A stretch of 64,000 bases of DNA, taken from positions 1 through 64,000 of the forward strand of contig JAQVCT010000015.1 in assembly GCA_028689655.1 (NCBI GenBank), given 5' to 3'. Made by a program: the position numbers and the translations under genes. Positions 44,066 through 53,462 of this stretch are shown one piece after another. Source of the stretch: Lachnospiraceae bacterium (GTDB lineage Bacteria > Bacillota > Clostridia > Lachnospirales > Lachnospiraceae). The notes beneath the pieces were generated by a model that saw only the letters and a list, made by a program, of their open reading frames with translations, had not been told where the DNA came from and searched no databases. Numbering within the stretch: the first letter of the stretch is position 1; every line of letters begins with the position of its first letter.

Positions 44066-45279
44066 TTGTGAAGAAAAACAATCTAAAAGAGCAGATTTTT
44101 ATTTTCATAGTGACCGTTGCGGCGGTAGCGGTGGCAGGCTGGGCGAAAAAGCTATCCCAGGCAGAGCAGTTACGTAATCTGGTAATGACGATCCTGGGAC
44201 TGTTCGCTATTCTGTTCCGTCTCAGGCAGATTGCCATCGAGAATACATGTACAGATAATGATATGGTCCACAATTACATCTCGGATATTACAGAAGAACG
44301 TTCCATGTCAGGGAAATACTATCGATGGTTCTTTTTCGGAATCATTTTGAGCATCTTATTTTCGTTTATGCCCAACAGCGGATGGCCTTATCCGGTCCTT
44401 TCCGTCATTCTGGCATTATATTCGGATTCGATCATTGGAATCTGTTCCACTGCACTTTTTATTTTTATCAGTGTCACCTTAAATGGGGCAGATTTTTCTA
44501 TTTTCTATCTCTATTTCAGTTGCAGTGTCATTGCTATTTTACTATTTCAGAAACTGGATGATACATTCAAGATCTATATTCCGCTATTTTTGTCGGAACT
44601 ATCGATTCTGGTGGCTACTACAGCGGAAGTACTACTCATGGATAACGGACGGATCTCTGTGGAATCCTTTATTATCCCAGTGATCAATGTGTTTATCTCG
44701 GCATTGTTCTATCTGATCTTTTTAAAATATTACAGTGCGACCATCGTACATCAATATAGAGATCGCTATACCGTAATCGCAGATCAGGAGTACAGTCTGA
44801 TGGTCACGTTAAAGAAAAAATCAAAGGAAGCCTATTTCCTTGCCATTCATACGGCATATTTCAGTGATAAGATAGCGCGAAAGACCCATAGCGACCCAAT
44901 GCTGGCAAAAGCAGGAAGCTATTATCATAACCTGTCGGAACTCTGTGAGCCGGACACCATGGAGGTCTATGAGAACTTACTGAAAGAAAATGAGTTTCCG
45001 CCGGCGTTGTATCAATTGTTGATAGCCTATCGCCAGAAGAACTACACTTCAAAAGAAGCGGCGATTATTTATTTCTCAGATACAGTGATCAGTTCGATCA
45101 TGTATCTCTTCAAGAAAAATAAAGATGCAGTGGTGGATTATGATCAGGTCATTGATATGATTTTTCATAAAAAAATAACCAGCGGACTGTTGCAAAAATG
45201 CGAATTATCCATGGCTGATCTGTCCATCATGCGCAAGATCTTTAAGGAGGAAAAATTGTATTATGACTTTTTACGTTGA
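44047..45279 (+). CDS. Degenerate PgpH-like (YqfF) 7TM-HD family protein
   Basis: 410 residues in the place where PgpH (c-di-AMP phosphodiesterase) is expected between phoH and ybeY. Seven to eight membrane helices fill about 15-240. The cytoplasmic part keeps the outline of the HD domain, with AIHTAYFSDKIARKTHSDPMLAKAGSYYH near 267-294. The metal-binding HDxGK motif reads HNLSE (about 294-298), and the usual HHG segment is missing. The TSKEAAIIYFSDTVISSI stretch that follows in active members is retained. The large extracytoplasmic 7TMR-HDED part is also absent, so it is about half the family's usual length. Loss of hydrolase activity is inferred; a scaffolding or sensing role is possible. 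Confidence 0.72.
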   Translation: MAEDKVVVKKNNLKEQIFIFIVTVAAVAVAGWAKKLSQAEQLRNLVMTILGLFAILFRLRQIAIENTCTDNDMVHNYISDITEERSMSGKYYRWFFFGIILSILFSFMPNSGWPYPVLSVILALYSDSIIGICSTALFIFISVTLNGADFSIFYLYFSCSVIAILLFQKLDDTFKIYIPLFLSELSILVATTAEVLLMDNGRISVESFIIPVINVFISALFYLIFLKYYSATIVHQYRDRYTVIADQEYSLMVTLKKKSKEAYFLAIHTAYFSDKIARKTHSDPMLAKAGSYYHNLSELCEPDTMEVYENLLKENEFPPALYQLLIAYRQKNYTSKEAAIIYFSDTVISSIMYLFKKNKDAVVDYDQVIDMIFHKKITSGLLQKCELSMADLSIMRKIFKEEKLYYDFLR

Positions 45280-45763
45280 AAATGAAGTGGATGCCCAGTT
45301 TCCATTTGATGTGGAAGAAGTGATTCAAAAAGTGGCAATGACAGCCCTGGAGCAGGAGAACTGTCCCTATGAGGTGGAAGTGAATGTGCTTATCACAGAT
45401 AATGACGGAATCCGCGAATTGAATCGGGAGTACAGGGAGATCGACAGGGAGACTGATGTACTGTCTTTTCCAAATGTAGATTACGAAGCACCTGGGTATT
45501 ATACACGTTTGGAAGAGGACGAGGCAGACTACTTTAATCCGGATTCGGGAGAACTCATGTTGGGGGACATCATCTTATCGGAGGATCGGATACGGGAGCA
45601 GGCGGAGGAGTACGGACACAGCGTCCTGCGCGAATTCGCTTTTCTTGTTGCCCACAGTATGCTACACTTATTAGGATATGACCATATGGTTCCAGAGGAA
45701 GCGAAGGTCATGGAAGAGAAACAGGAAAAAATATTAAATACTTTAAAGATAACAAGAGATTAA
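45263..45763 (+). CDS. ybeY: Endoribonuclease YbeY, rRNA maturation
   Basis: 166-residue UPF0054 protein. The metal site HSMLHLLGYDH lies near 133-143, and VSFPN-like DVLSFPNVDYE precedes it. A loop of about 25 residues (about 75-100) is longer than in E. coli. YbeY takes part in 16S rRNA 3'-end maturation and ribosome quality control. AGGAGG lies before the ATG, inside the upstream gene, which it overlaps by 17 bases. Confidence 0.95.
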   Translation: MTFYVENEVDAQFPFDVEEVIQKVAMTALEQENCPYEVEVNVLITDNDGIRELNREYREIDRETDVLSFPNVDYEAPGYYTRLEEDEADYFNPDSGELMLGDIILSEDRIREQAEEYGHSVLREFAFLVAHSMLHLLGYDHMVPEEAKVMEEKQEKILNTLKITRD

Positions 45764-45770
45764 GAGGGTT

Positions 45771-47381
45771 ATGGAGAAAAAAAGAGGCGTTTTAATACAG
45801 CTAATTGCATTATTTGCACGAATACCATTGACACGAATCATCGGGGATGAAGGAAATGGTATCTATGCTGCAGCTTTTGAAATGTACACAATATTATTGA
45901 TTATATCTGTCTGGTGTATGCCGGATGCCTTGTCGCATATGATGAGGGTTCGTATCGCCAGAGGACAGTATAAGAATGCACATGGTGCATTCAAAGTGGC
46001 GTTCCTGTGGAATATGATCCTGTCTATTATTGCGTGCCTGGTACTGGTGTTTGGTGGAGATTATCTGGCAAGTTATCTGCTGATGGTTCCCATGAGTGCA
46101 TTGACCATGAAGATGCTGGGTCCCTCCATTATTATCGCAGGAATCGTGGCATCTTTTCGCGGATACTTTCAGGGAATGGGCACGAGTATGCCTACCGTGG
46201 TGTCCAATGGGATTCAGCAGGTGGTGAGTGCGGCCGCCAGCATTCTTGCGTCGATGTTCATCTGCACATATGGGATCAAAGTAGCACATTTACTGCACAA
46301 TAATTCTTTTGCGGCTGCCTATGCAGTGCTTGGAATCGGTCTGGGGAACCTGATCGGTCTGTTTGTTGCGCTACTATTCCTGTTGTTTGTATTCTTCGTG
46401 TACAAGAAAAAACGTGCCAGATTGCTGGGCAAAGAAATTGGCAAAGGAAATGAGTCCAATGGGGATGTGATTCGTTCTATGCTGTATATTCTGGTTCCAC
46501 TCATTGTTACTTCCTGCATATTTAACGTCAATCGCATACTGGATCAGATTCTATATAATGGTGTGATGATTACGGACGGAAACACCACAAGTCATGTGGT
46601 GAACTTTGGCATCTACGCTGGAAAATACAGAGTGCTGATGGAGATCCCCATCGTTCTTGCCAGCACCATATGGCTTCCCCTGATTCCTGCCCTGGAAAAG
46701 TCCTATCAGCGGGTAGAGCAAAAATTGATACGAAACAGAATCGCCACGGTATATCGTCTGTCCATGATCGTTGTCATGCCTTTTGTGGTGAATGCAGTTC
46801 TGTTGGCGAGACCAATACTGAATATGCTCTTCAAAGGAAACGTGACTTTATCAGCGCAGTTACTGCAATATGGCTCGTCCTTTATTCTTTTCTTTTCCTT
46901 TGCCATGATCGGAAATGCCATCCTGCAGGGGATTGGAAAATATAAAGTAATTACAAGCGGCACCTTGCTGGCGTTAATGATTCATATCATATCCATGATG
47001 TTCCTGTTGAAATATTTGAAACTGGACATTTATGCCGTGGTCTATGCCAACATCATTATGAGTATTGTCATGTGTATTTTTAATTATATTTTTATTAAGA
47101 AATATTTGAAATACACACCGGAATGGCTAAAGACCGTAGTGTTTCCTTTTGTGGCGGCGGTAATCTCAGGCTTGATTGCTTTATTGATCTATTCTGTATG
47201 TAATGGAAGTCTCGGAAATACAGCAGCACTGATTATTGCAGCACTGATTTCAGTGATCGCCTATCTGTTCTTTATTGTGGCATTTCGTATGATCAACGAG
47301 AAGGAGATAAAAGCGCTGCCAGGAGGCAGTGTCATCAGCAGAGTGGCAAAGACCTTGCAGTTACTGCCTTCTCAAAAATAA
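45771..47381 (+). CDS. SpoVB/MurJ-like polysaccharide flippase
   Basis: 536 residues with about 13-14 membrane helices, of the MOP (MATE-like) superfamily polysaccharide transporter group. It opens without the long first helix usual in SpoVB (LIQLIALFARIPLTRIIGDEGNGIY), and GIVASFRGYFQGMGTSMPTVVSNGIQQVV is typical of the family. Members move lipid-linked cell-wall precursors across the membrane; SpoVB does this for spore cortex. The first helices look shortened compared with the family, so the true start may be upstream but ybeY ends 7 bases before. The substrate is not shown by sequence. Confidence 0.82.
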   Translation: MEKKRGVLIQLIALFARIPLTRIIGDEGNGIYAAAFEMYTILLIISVWCMPDALSHMMRVRIARGQYKNAHGAFKVAFLWNMILSIIACLVLVFGGDYLASYLLMVPMSALTMKMLGPSIIIAGIVASFRGYFQGMGTSMPTVVSNGIQQVVSAAASILASMFICTYGIKVAHLLHNNSFAAAYAVLGIGLGNLIGLFVALLFLLFVFFVYKKKRARLLGKEIGKGNESNGDVIRSMLYILVPLIVTSCIFNVNRILDQILYNGVMITDGNTTSHVVNFGIYAGKYRVLMEIPIVLASTIWLPLIPALEKSYQRVEQKLIRNRIATVYRLSMIVVMPFVVNAVLLARPILNMLFKGNVTLSAQLLQYGSSFILFFSFAMIGNAILQGIGKYKVITSGTLLALMIHIISMMFLLKYLKLDIYAVVYANIIMSIVMCIFNYIFIKKYLKYTPEWLKTVVFPFVAAVISGLIALLIYSVCNGSLGNTAALIIAALISVIAYLFFIVAFRMINEKEIKALPGGSVISRVAKTLQLLPSQK

Positions 47382-47557
47382 AAGAGATATAAAGCAAGGA
47401 AAAGTAAACGATATGAATCACAAAAGATAACGATGAAATAGAAAAGAGAAGTATTAATCGGAAAAGATAACTACTAAATAGAAAAAATAAATAGAAGCAG
47501 GGAATAGAAATACTGGAAAAGGCTGATACTATATAAAAAACAGGAGCGGGGACTCTT
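47382..47557. repeat. A/G-rich spacer with degenerate short repeats
   Basis: The gap between the flippase and the BofC-like gene has repeated AAAAGATAAC and AAATAGAAAA units. No promoter or terminator is clear. A GGAGC lies before the next start. Confidence 0.45.
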
Positions 47558-48274
47558 ATGAAAATTTTATATAGAATCAGCTTACTTTTTCTGGTTGCGG
47601 CAGCATTTTTCTATCTTGGGATTGTGGTGAAGTCCACCAATGGATTTCAGAAAGGAAAAGAAAACCCCATGATGGAAAGCGAGTCGCTTGTCAGAGCAAA
47701 TGAAGCAAATGACAAAATAAATAATAATGCGGATAATACAAAAACGAAAGCAAATGCGAATATCAATACGAAAACAGAAGAGCAGCAGACCAATTCCTAT
47801 GAAGCGGTATCTGTAAAAGAGGAAAGCCGCATATCCGCATCCACGATCTATGTGGTACATTCCATACAGAAGGATACAGGGCAGACAGAGACAGCGCAGG
47901 AGAGCGTCCCGGTGAGATATATCGGACTTTCCAGGGAAGAACTGATAACGGAACTGCAACAGTATTCCATGTCCCCCACCCTGGAGGATCAGGAGCGTGG
48001 GTTTCTCAGTGCATCCCTGGAATCTTTCTCATCGGAGAAAGTGATTGTGAGTAAGATCTACGAGACAAAAGAGGCGGAAAAAGATACTTATTTTTTCCTG
48101 GTAGCGGAGAATCATAAAGTGACAGTGTATTGCAGCGATCAGAAGACTGTCTATATGAACACAGAGATTCCCATGGACATGCTGCCGGAGGAGATTCAAA
48201 ATGAGATACTGGATACGAAGTGCATCGAAGGAGAAGCAGAATTATATAATTTTCTTGAGTCTTATTCCAGTTAG
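47558..48274 (+). CDS. BofC C-terminal-domain-like membrane-anchored protein
   Basis: 238 residues. An N-terminal signal anchor (about 5-27) is followed by an Asn/Thr/Lys-rich linker (about 35-90). The C-terminal 65 residues (about 165-235, with YFFLVAENHKVTVYCSDQKTVYMNTEIPMDMLPEEIQNEI) fit the BofC C-terminal fold: repeated short strands followed by a helix. BofC is a Bacillus forespore-to-mother-cell checkpoint protein for SpoIVB signalling. The match here is by pattern, not identity, and the position after a SpoVB-like gene is suggestive. The exact role is open. Confidence 0.5.
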   Translation: MKILYRISLLFLVAAAFFYLGIVVKSTNGFQKGKENPMMESESLVRANEANDKINNNADNTKTKANANINTKTEEQQTNSYEAVSVKEESRISASTIYVVHSIQKDTGQTETAQESVPVRYIGLSREELITELQQYSMSPTLEDQERGFLSASLESFSSEKVIVSKIYETKEAEKDTYFFLVAENHKVTVYCSDQKTVYMNTEIPMDMLPEEIQNEILDTKCIEGEAELYNFLESYSS

Positions 48275-48304
48275 AGGTATACTAAAGGATAAATGAGGTT
48301 TTTT

Positions 48305-49633
48305 ATGAAAAAAGTAATTGTTGTGGGAGGCGGCGCATCTGGAATCATGGCCGCAATTACTGCTGCAGAGCATGGAGCAAGTGTTACTATCCTGGAACAT
48401 AAGGATAGAATTGGGAAAAAGATTCTAATGACAGGAAATGGCAAATGTAATTTGTCCAACCTGTCTTTTTCCGATTCTGATTACTATACAGATACCCCTG
48501 GGTTTCTTTCACCTGTTTTTCAACAATTTTCCGTAGATGATACCATCCTTTTATTCAGAGAAATCGGACTGCTGACCAAGGAGAAAAAAGGGTATCTCTA
48601 TCCCATGTCAGAGCAGGCATCTACGGTACTAGATGTGCTGCGAATCCAGTTGGAGCGATTACAGGTTAAGGTCATAACAGATTGTGAGATTCAGAAGATT
48701 ATACCAAATAACACCCAAATAAAAACAAGCAAAACCATGATGGTGAATGAACTGGCAAAGGTTGATCATGGATTGCAGACGAAGCAGGCAATGAAAACAA
48801 GCCATGGAAATTTCCAGGTACTTACCAGCCAGGGCAGCCTTTCCTGTGATGCCCTCATACTGGCATGTGGGAGCAAGGCAGCACCCCAGACGGGATCGGA
48901 CGGAAGTGGATATGTACTTGCCCGGAAAATGGGGCATTCCATCATCCAGCCATTGCCGGCACTGGTGCAGCTACGATGTCAGGAGAACTACCTGAAGGCG
49001 GTGGCCGGCGTTCGCTGTGAGGCGAAGATCCGGCTGTATGTAGACGGCAAATTACAGAAGGAAGAACAGGGAGAATTACAGTTGACGGATTACGGAATCT
49101 CAGGCATACCGGTATTTCAATTGAGCCGTATCGCTGCAAAGGCACTGGATCAGAAGCGGAAGGTAGATGCGAAGATTGACCTGCTGCCATCCATGGATTC
49201 TGATGAGATCGTAGATTTCTTAACAGGCAGAGGGAAAGACAGGCAGACGAAACTCACGGTGGAAGAGGCGATGCTGGGTCTTATGAATAAGAAATTATTA
49301 CTCATGGTATTGAAATTAAATCATTGTAAGACGAATACCTCATGGAGGGAACTCACTGGAGATCGCCGCAGTGTGGATGGGATAATTCACACAATAAAGA
49401 ACTGGCAGCTCTCCATACAGGCGACCAATCCCTTTCAAAATGCACAGGTCTGTTGTGGCGGGATTTCCTGCAAAGAGCTGCAATCTACCATGGAGTCCAG
49501 GATCGTTCCCAATCTCTATTTTGCAGGAGAAATCGTGGATGTGGATGGTATCTGTGGCGGCTATAACCTGCAATGGGCATGGAGCTCCGGCTATGTGGCA
49601 GGGGTAAATGCGGCAGAGCCAAAAATAAAGTAA
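48305..49633 (+). CDS. BaiN/RdsA-family (HI0933-like) flavoprotein oxidoreductase
   Basis: 442 residues from the ATG at 48305, which has GAGG 6 bases before it; an ATG at 48293 is also in frame. The N-terminus KKVIVVGGGASGIMAAITAAEHGASVTILEHKDRIGKKILMTGNGKCNLSN is the FAD dinucleotide fold with the family's TGNGKCNLSN motif. The inserted domain at about 190-350 and the C-terminal GEIVDVDGICGGYNLQWAWSSGYVAG close the FAD site. Family members have been tied to bile-acid or fatty-acid reduction in gut Clostridia; the substrate here is unknown. Confidence 0.85.
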   Translation: MKKVIVVGGGASGIMAAITAAEHGASVTILEHKDRIGKKILMTGNGKCNLSNLSFSDSDYYTDTPGFLSPVFQQFSVDDTILLFREIGLLTKEKKGYLYPMSEQASTVLDVLRIQLERLQVKVITDCEIQKIIPNNTQIKTSKTMMVNELAKVDHGLQTKQAMKTSHGNFQVLTSQGSLSCDALILACGSKAAPQTGSDGSGYVLARKMGHSIIQPLPALVQLRCQENYLKAVAGVRCEAKIRLYVDGKLQKEEQGELQLTDYGISGIPVFQLSRIAAKALDQKRKVDAKIDLLPSMDSDEIVDFLTGRGKDRQTKLTVEEAMLGLMNKKLLLMVLKLNHCKTNTSWRELTGDRRSVDGIIHTIKNWQLSIQATNPFQNAQVCCGGISCKELQSTMESRIVPNLYFAGEIVDVDGICGGYNLQWAWSSGYVAGVNAAEPKIK

Positions 49634-49698
49634 AGTCATAATGGAACGAAAATAAGGGACAATCCATGAAAACAATTGTTAGATGAAAGGAATCATTC

Positions 49699-51312
49699 AT
49701 GCTGCGAGTCAACCAGGTAAAGATCACCCCCAGAGAATTTTATGAAGATAAAGAGAATAGAAATTCCATATTGCGTAAGAAGATCACAAAACTTTTACAT
49801 ATACAGGATGCGCAGATCGAGAAACTGACCATTGTAAAGCAGTCCATTGATGCCAGGAAAAAGCCGGACCTTTATTTCAGTCTTGTGCTGGATGTGAAGG
49901 TAGCAAAGGAACAGGCAGTTCTAAAGCACTGTAAGGATCACAATGTCTCACTGGCACCTGATGAAAGATATCATTTTCCAAAACCCGGAAGTGAAAAATT
50001 GAGTCATCCACCCATTATCGTGGGTGCAGGTCCGGCGGGATTGTTTTGCGCTTATATGCTGTCCCTACATGGATATTGTCCGATAGTGCTGGAACGTGGG
50101 GAAGATGCCGAGACCCGATTACAGTCCGTCACGGAATTTTGGGAGACTGGAAAGCTGGACTTGAACTCCAATGTACAATTTGGCGAGGGTGGTGCCGGTA
50201 CTTTTTCCGATGGAAAATTAAATACTTTAGTAAAAGATAAGAACGGGCGAAACAAAGAAGTGCTCCGTATTTTCGTGGCGGCTGGGGCACCAGAACACAT
50301 TCTCTATGAGAATAAACCGCATCTTGGTACGGATACATTGATTCAGATCGTGAAAAACATGCGGGATACCATTTTACAGAATGGCGGCAGTGTGCTGTTT
50401 CGTCACCAGGTGACAGATTTTATCATGGATGCGGGGCGTATGAAGGGGGTCGTGGTGAATCATGACCAGACAATTCTATCAGATCAGGTCGTACTGGCAA
50501 TCGGTCACAGCTCCAGAGATACCATTGAAAAACTTTATGAGAGGAATATTCCCATGGAGGCGAAATCTTTTGCGGTGGGTCTGCGGGTGGAACATCCGCA
50601 AAAACTAATTAACCAATCCCAGTACGGAATGGAATTCCCTGGATATCTCAGTGCAGCTCCCTACAAAGTGACTGCAAAGACCAGTAACGGTCGGGGCGTT
50701 TACTCTTTCTGTATGTGCCCGGGTGGCTATGTGGTAAATGCCTCCTCCGAGGAAAATCGTCTGGCAATCAATGGTATGAGCTACAGTAAGCGGGACAGTG
50801 CCAATGCCAACAGTGCCATTATCGTGTCGGTAACCCCGGAGGATTACGGTGGTGAGGATGCACTGGCGGGCATACGGTTCCAGAGAAAGCTGGAAGAAAA
50901 GGCATATTTCCTGGGACAGGGGCATATTCCTCTGCAATATTATGATGATTTTAAAAAGAATGTTCCCTCCACGGAACAGCCAGACAGAAATAAGCCCTGT
51001 ATGAAGGGCATCTACACCTACACCAATGTAAGGGAACTCTTACCTGAGTCACTGAACGAGTCGTTTATAGAAGGAATGGAGCAGTTTGGGAGAGTTATCC
51101 GTGGATTCAATAGGGAAGACACCCTGGTGTCCGGAGTGGAGAGCAGGACGTCCTCCCCTGTGCGTATCCACAGGGATGAGAGACTCCAAAGTGAGGTGCA
51201 CGGTCTGTATCCCTGCGGGGAAGGTGCCGGATATGCAGGCGGCATCACAAGTGCTGCCATGGATGGACTGAAAGTGGCGGAGGCAATTCGCATAAAGTAC
51301 GCACCATTTTAA
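49699..51312 (+). CDS. FAD-dependent oxidoreductase of unknown substrate (COG2509-like)
   Basis: 537 residues. It has a lead-in domain (about 1-95) that resembles the N-terminal part of uncharacterised FAD dehydrogenases. The Rossmann motif IIVGAGPAGLFCAYMLSLHGY follows near 110, then VQFGEGGAGTFSDGKLNT and VLAIGHSSRDT. The end GEGAGYAGGITSAAMDGLKVAEAI is the C-terminal FAD loop. The family has no assigned reaction. It lies 65 bases behind the BaiN-type gene and may be cotranscribed. Confidence 0.82.
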   Translation: MLRVNQVKITPREFYEDKENRNSILRKKITKLLHIQDAQIEKLTIVKQSIDARKKPDLYFSLVLDVKVAKEQAVLKHCKDHNVSLAPDERYHFPKPGSEKLSHPPIIVGAGPAGLFCAYMLSLHGYCPIVLERGEDAETRLQSVTEFWETGKLDLNSNVQFGEGGAGTFSDGKLNTLVKDKNGRNKEVLRIFVAAGAPEHILYENKPHLGTDTLIQIVKNMRDTILQNGGSVLFRHQVTDFIMDAGRMKGVVVNHDQTILSDQVVLAIGHSSRDTIEKLYERNIPMEAKSFAVGLRVEHPQKLINQSQYGMEFPGYLSAAPYKVTAKTSNGRGVYSFCMCPGGYVVNASSEENRLAINGMSYSKRDSANANSAIIVSVTPEDYGGEDALAGIRFQRKLEEKAYFLGQGHIPLQYYDDFKKNVPSTEQPDRNKPCMKGIYTYTNVRELLPESLNESFIEGMEQFGRVIRGFNREDTLVSGVESRTSSPVRIHRDERLQSEVHGLYPCGEGAGYAGGITSAAMDGLKVAEAIRIKYAPF

Positions 51313-51474
51313 AGGATACTGCATATAATAGCGGAATGAAGTTACCAAATCTTGCGGGAAAGCAGTAAGACAAACATATATCAATAAATGCTATCATCAT
51401 TAAGGCAATAAATAGTATGAGCAATAAGACAATTATAAAATAATACATACAGGCAGAACGAAAGGGATAAGATC

Positions 51475-52350
51475 ATGTTACGAAATGAAATCAAGGATAA
51501 AAAGAGGATCGTAGTGAAAATTGGATCATCCTCCTTACGTCACCCAGAGACGGGAGATCTGGATTACATCAAGTTGGAGGTCCTGGTGAGGGAACTCTGT
51601 AATCTGAAAAATCAGGGAAAAGATGTGGTGTTGGTCACATCAGGCGCCATTGCTGTGGGAAAAAAGGCGATCAATTTCAGAAATACGGCGGATGATAAAC
51701 CGCTGGCAGTGAAGCAGGCATGTGCCGCCATCGGACAGGCAAAACTCATGATGACCTATCAGAAAATATTTGCGGAATATAATCAGTTGACAGCACAGAT
51801 CCTCATGACCAAAAATACGGTTGTGGATAATTTGAACAGATATAATGCCCACAATACGTTTTCGGAATTATTGAAATTGGGAGTCATTCCCATTGTAAAT
51901 GAAAATGATACGGTAGCCACCTATGAGATCAATGTGGGTGAGGATAACGATACGTTAATAGGAGATAATGATACCCTGTCTGCAATCGTAGCCTCCCTCA
52001 TCGATGCAGATCTGCTCATTCTCTTATCAGATATTGATGGACTGTATACGGATGATCCTCATAAAAACAAAGATGCAAAATTCGTCAGTACCGTGGAAAA
52101 GATCGATGACCAACTCATGAGCATGGGCAAAGCTTCCACGGGAAGCAATGTGGGAACCGGTGGGATGAATACCAAATTAAATGCGGCTAAGATCGCCACC
52201 TATTCCGGCGCAGATATGGTCATCGCCAATGGAAAAGATGCCCGGATCATTCATCGCATCATGGACGGCAGGGAATATGGTACCATATTTAAGGCTAATA
52301 AAGATGAAAATTTCTATTTGACAGATTTTGTAGAAAATATGTATCTCTAA
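51475..52350 (+). CDS. proB: Glutamate 5-kinase
   Basis: 291 residues. RIVVKIGSSSLRHPETGDLD opens the amino-acid kinase fold. VTSGAIAVGKKAI, PIVNENDTVATYEI and LLSDIDGLYTDDP with VGTGGMNTKLNAAKIA are the substrate and ATP segments. It lacks the C-terminal PUA domain found in E. coli ProB, which is normal in many Firmicutes. It makes gamma-glutamyl phosphate for proline; proA lies downstream at 53463. Confidence 0.95.
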   Translation: MLRNEIKDKKRIVVKIGSSSLRHPETGDLDYIKLEVLVRELCNLKNQGKDVVLVTSGAIAVGKKAINFRNTADDKPLAVKQACAAIGQAKLMMTYQKIFAEYNQLTAQILMTKNTVVDNLNRYNAHNTFSELLKLGVIPIVNENDTVATYEINVGEDNDTLIGDNDTLSAIVASLIDADLLILLSDIDGLYTDDPHKNKDAKFVSTVEKIDDQLMSMGKASTGSNVGTGGMNTKLNAAKIATYSGADMVIANGKDARIIHRIMDGREYGTIFKANKDENFYLTDFVENMYL

Positions 52351-52588
52351 AAGAAATACTATAAATACGAAATTTACAGATCAGTGTTTAGACCAAAATC
52401 AGAGATATATTCAAAGTACAAATAGAAAATTAGAAATAAAAATGATACATAAAAAAGAAATAGAAATAGAAATAGAAACAGGGATAGAAGTAGAGATCGA
52501 ATAGGTACAGATATATAAATATAGAAATAGACATAACAATAAAAATAATGATAGAGATAGAGATAGAAATAGAAATTAGAAAGTAGAG
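52351..52588. repeat. A/G-rich spacer built from GAAATAGAAATA repeats
   Basis: About 240 bases between proB and the DUF896 gene, dominated by AGAAATA- and ATAGAGATAG-type units. No promoter, terminator or gene is visible. An open frame on the minus strand reads only Ile/Ser/Phe and is a composition artefact. Confidence 0.65.
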
Positions 52589-52600
52589 TTGAAAAAGAAT

Positions 52601-52828
52601 ATGGGAATCACACCGGAAAAGATCAATCGAATCAATGAACTGTATCACAAATCAAAAGCAGAAGGCCTCACAGATGCAGAGAAGAAGGAGCAGGCAGCCC
52701 TTAGAAGTGAGTATGTTGCCAGTGTCCGTGGCAATCTCAGAAGTCAGTTAAATAATATCAGTATCCAGAATGAGGACGGATCTGTCACGAACCTTGGAGA
52801 AAAATATGGGAAAAAAGGAACAAATTAG
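52601..52828 (+). CDS. DUF896 (UPF0291/YnzC-like) small protein
   Basis: 75 residues beginning MGITPEKINRINELYHKSK and containing LTDAEKKEQAALRSEYVASVRGNL, the conserved DUF896 helical hairpin. Members are small cytoplasmic proteins of unknown function; in B. subtilis YnzC is linked to the SOS region. The ATG at 52601 is used; a TTG at 52589 is an alternative. It overlaps the next start by 23 bases and lies in the proline/one-carbon cluster. Confidence 0.85.
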   Translation: MGITPEKINRINELYHKSKAEGLTDAEKKEQAALRSEYVASVRGNLRSQLNNISIQNEDGSVTNLGEKYGKKGTN

Positions 52829-53399
52829 GAAGCAGATCTTATCTGTGAGAGAAGCCATGTCACAGGAGGACTTCATGAAAAAAAGTGCGATCATTACAGC
52901 AAAGCTGTTGCAGGATTCCTATTACAGGGAGGCAGAGGAACTCCTGATCTATGTGGATTACCATCATGAAGTCCAGACACGGCCACTGATAGAGCAGGCA
53001 TGGAGAGATGGAAAAAGGGTGTTCTGTCCTAAAGTCATCCCGCCGAAGGAAGACAGAAGGATGGAATTCTATGAAATCTTCGCCCTGTCCGATCTGGAGA
53101 CTGGATATCAGGGTATTCTGGAGCCAAAAGAGCAGTCCATACATAAATGGATGGCAGAGGATCACATATCAGGGAGTGATCCTAAAAGTCTGATGATTAT
53201 GCCGGGTGTTGCCTTTGACCCAGAGAGAAATCGTATCGGCTATGGAGGCGGTTATTATGACCGTTTTTTGGAACGGTATTCGATGTATTTTTATACCATT
53301 GCCATCTGCTTTGCCTGTCAGATAACAGGGCAGATCCATGGGGATGCATATGACAGGAAGCCACAAAAAGTGTATACAGATGCTGCTGTTTATCAATGA
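52806..53399 (+). CDS. 5-formyltetrahydrofolate cyclo-ligase
   Basis: 197 residues. Conserved ends are EQIRKQILSVREAMS and MIMPGVAFDPERNRIGYGGGYYDRFLERY, the latter with the ATP/substrate loop. It converts 5-formyl-THF to 5,10-methenyl-THF and connects to fhs and folD at 33.7-36.3 kb. The ATG at 52806 has GGAG before it and lies inside the DUF896 gene, so translation is coupled. Confidence 0.93.
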   Translation: MGKKEQIRKQILSVREAMSQEDFMKKSAIITAKLLQDSYYREAEELLIYVDYHHEVQTRPLIEQAWRDGKRVFCPKVIPPKEDRRMEFYEIFALSDLETGYQGILEPKEQSIHKWMAEDHISGSDPKSLMIMPGVAFDPERNRIGYGGGYYDRFLERYSMYFYTIAICFACQITGQIHGDAYDRKPQKVYTDAAVYQ

Positions 53400-53462
53400 T
53401 GAAATTCGTTTCACAGGTGTTTGAGACAGCATATATGTTTGAGTAGAAAGGGGTATGTTGAC

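Noticed and set aside
52430-52648. Minus-strand open frame with Ile/Ser/Phe repeats
   Set aside because: Product of the A/G-rich spacer; low-complexity translation and no start signal.
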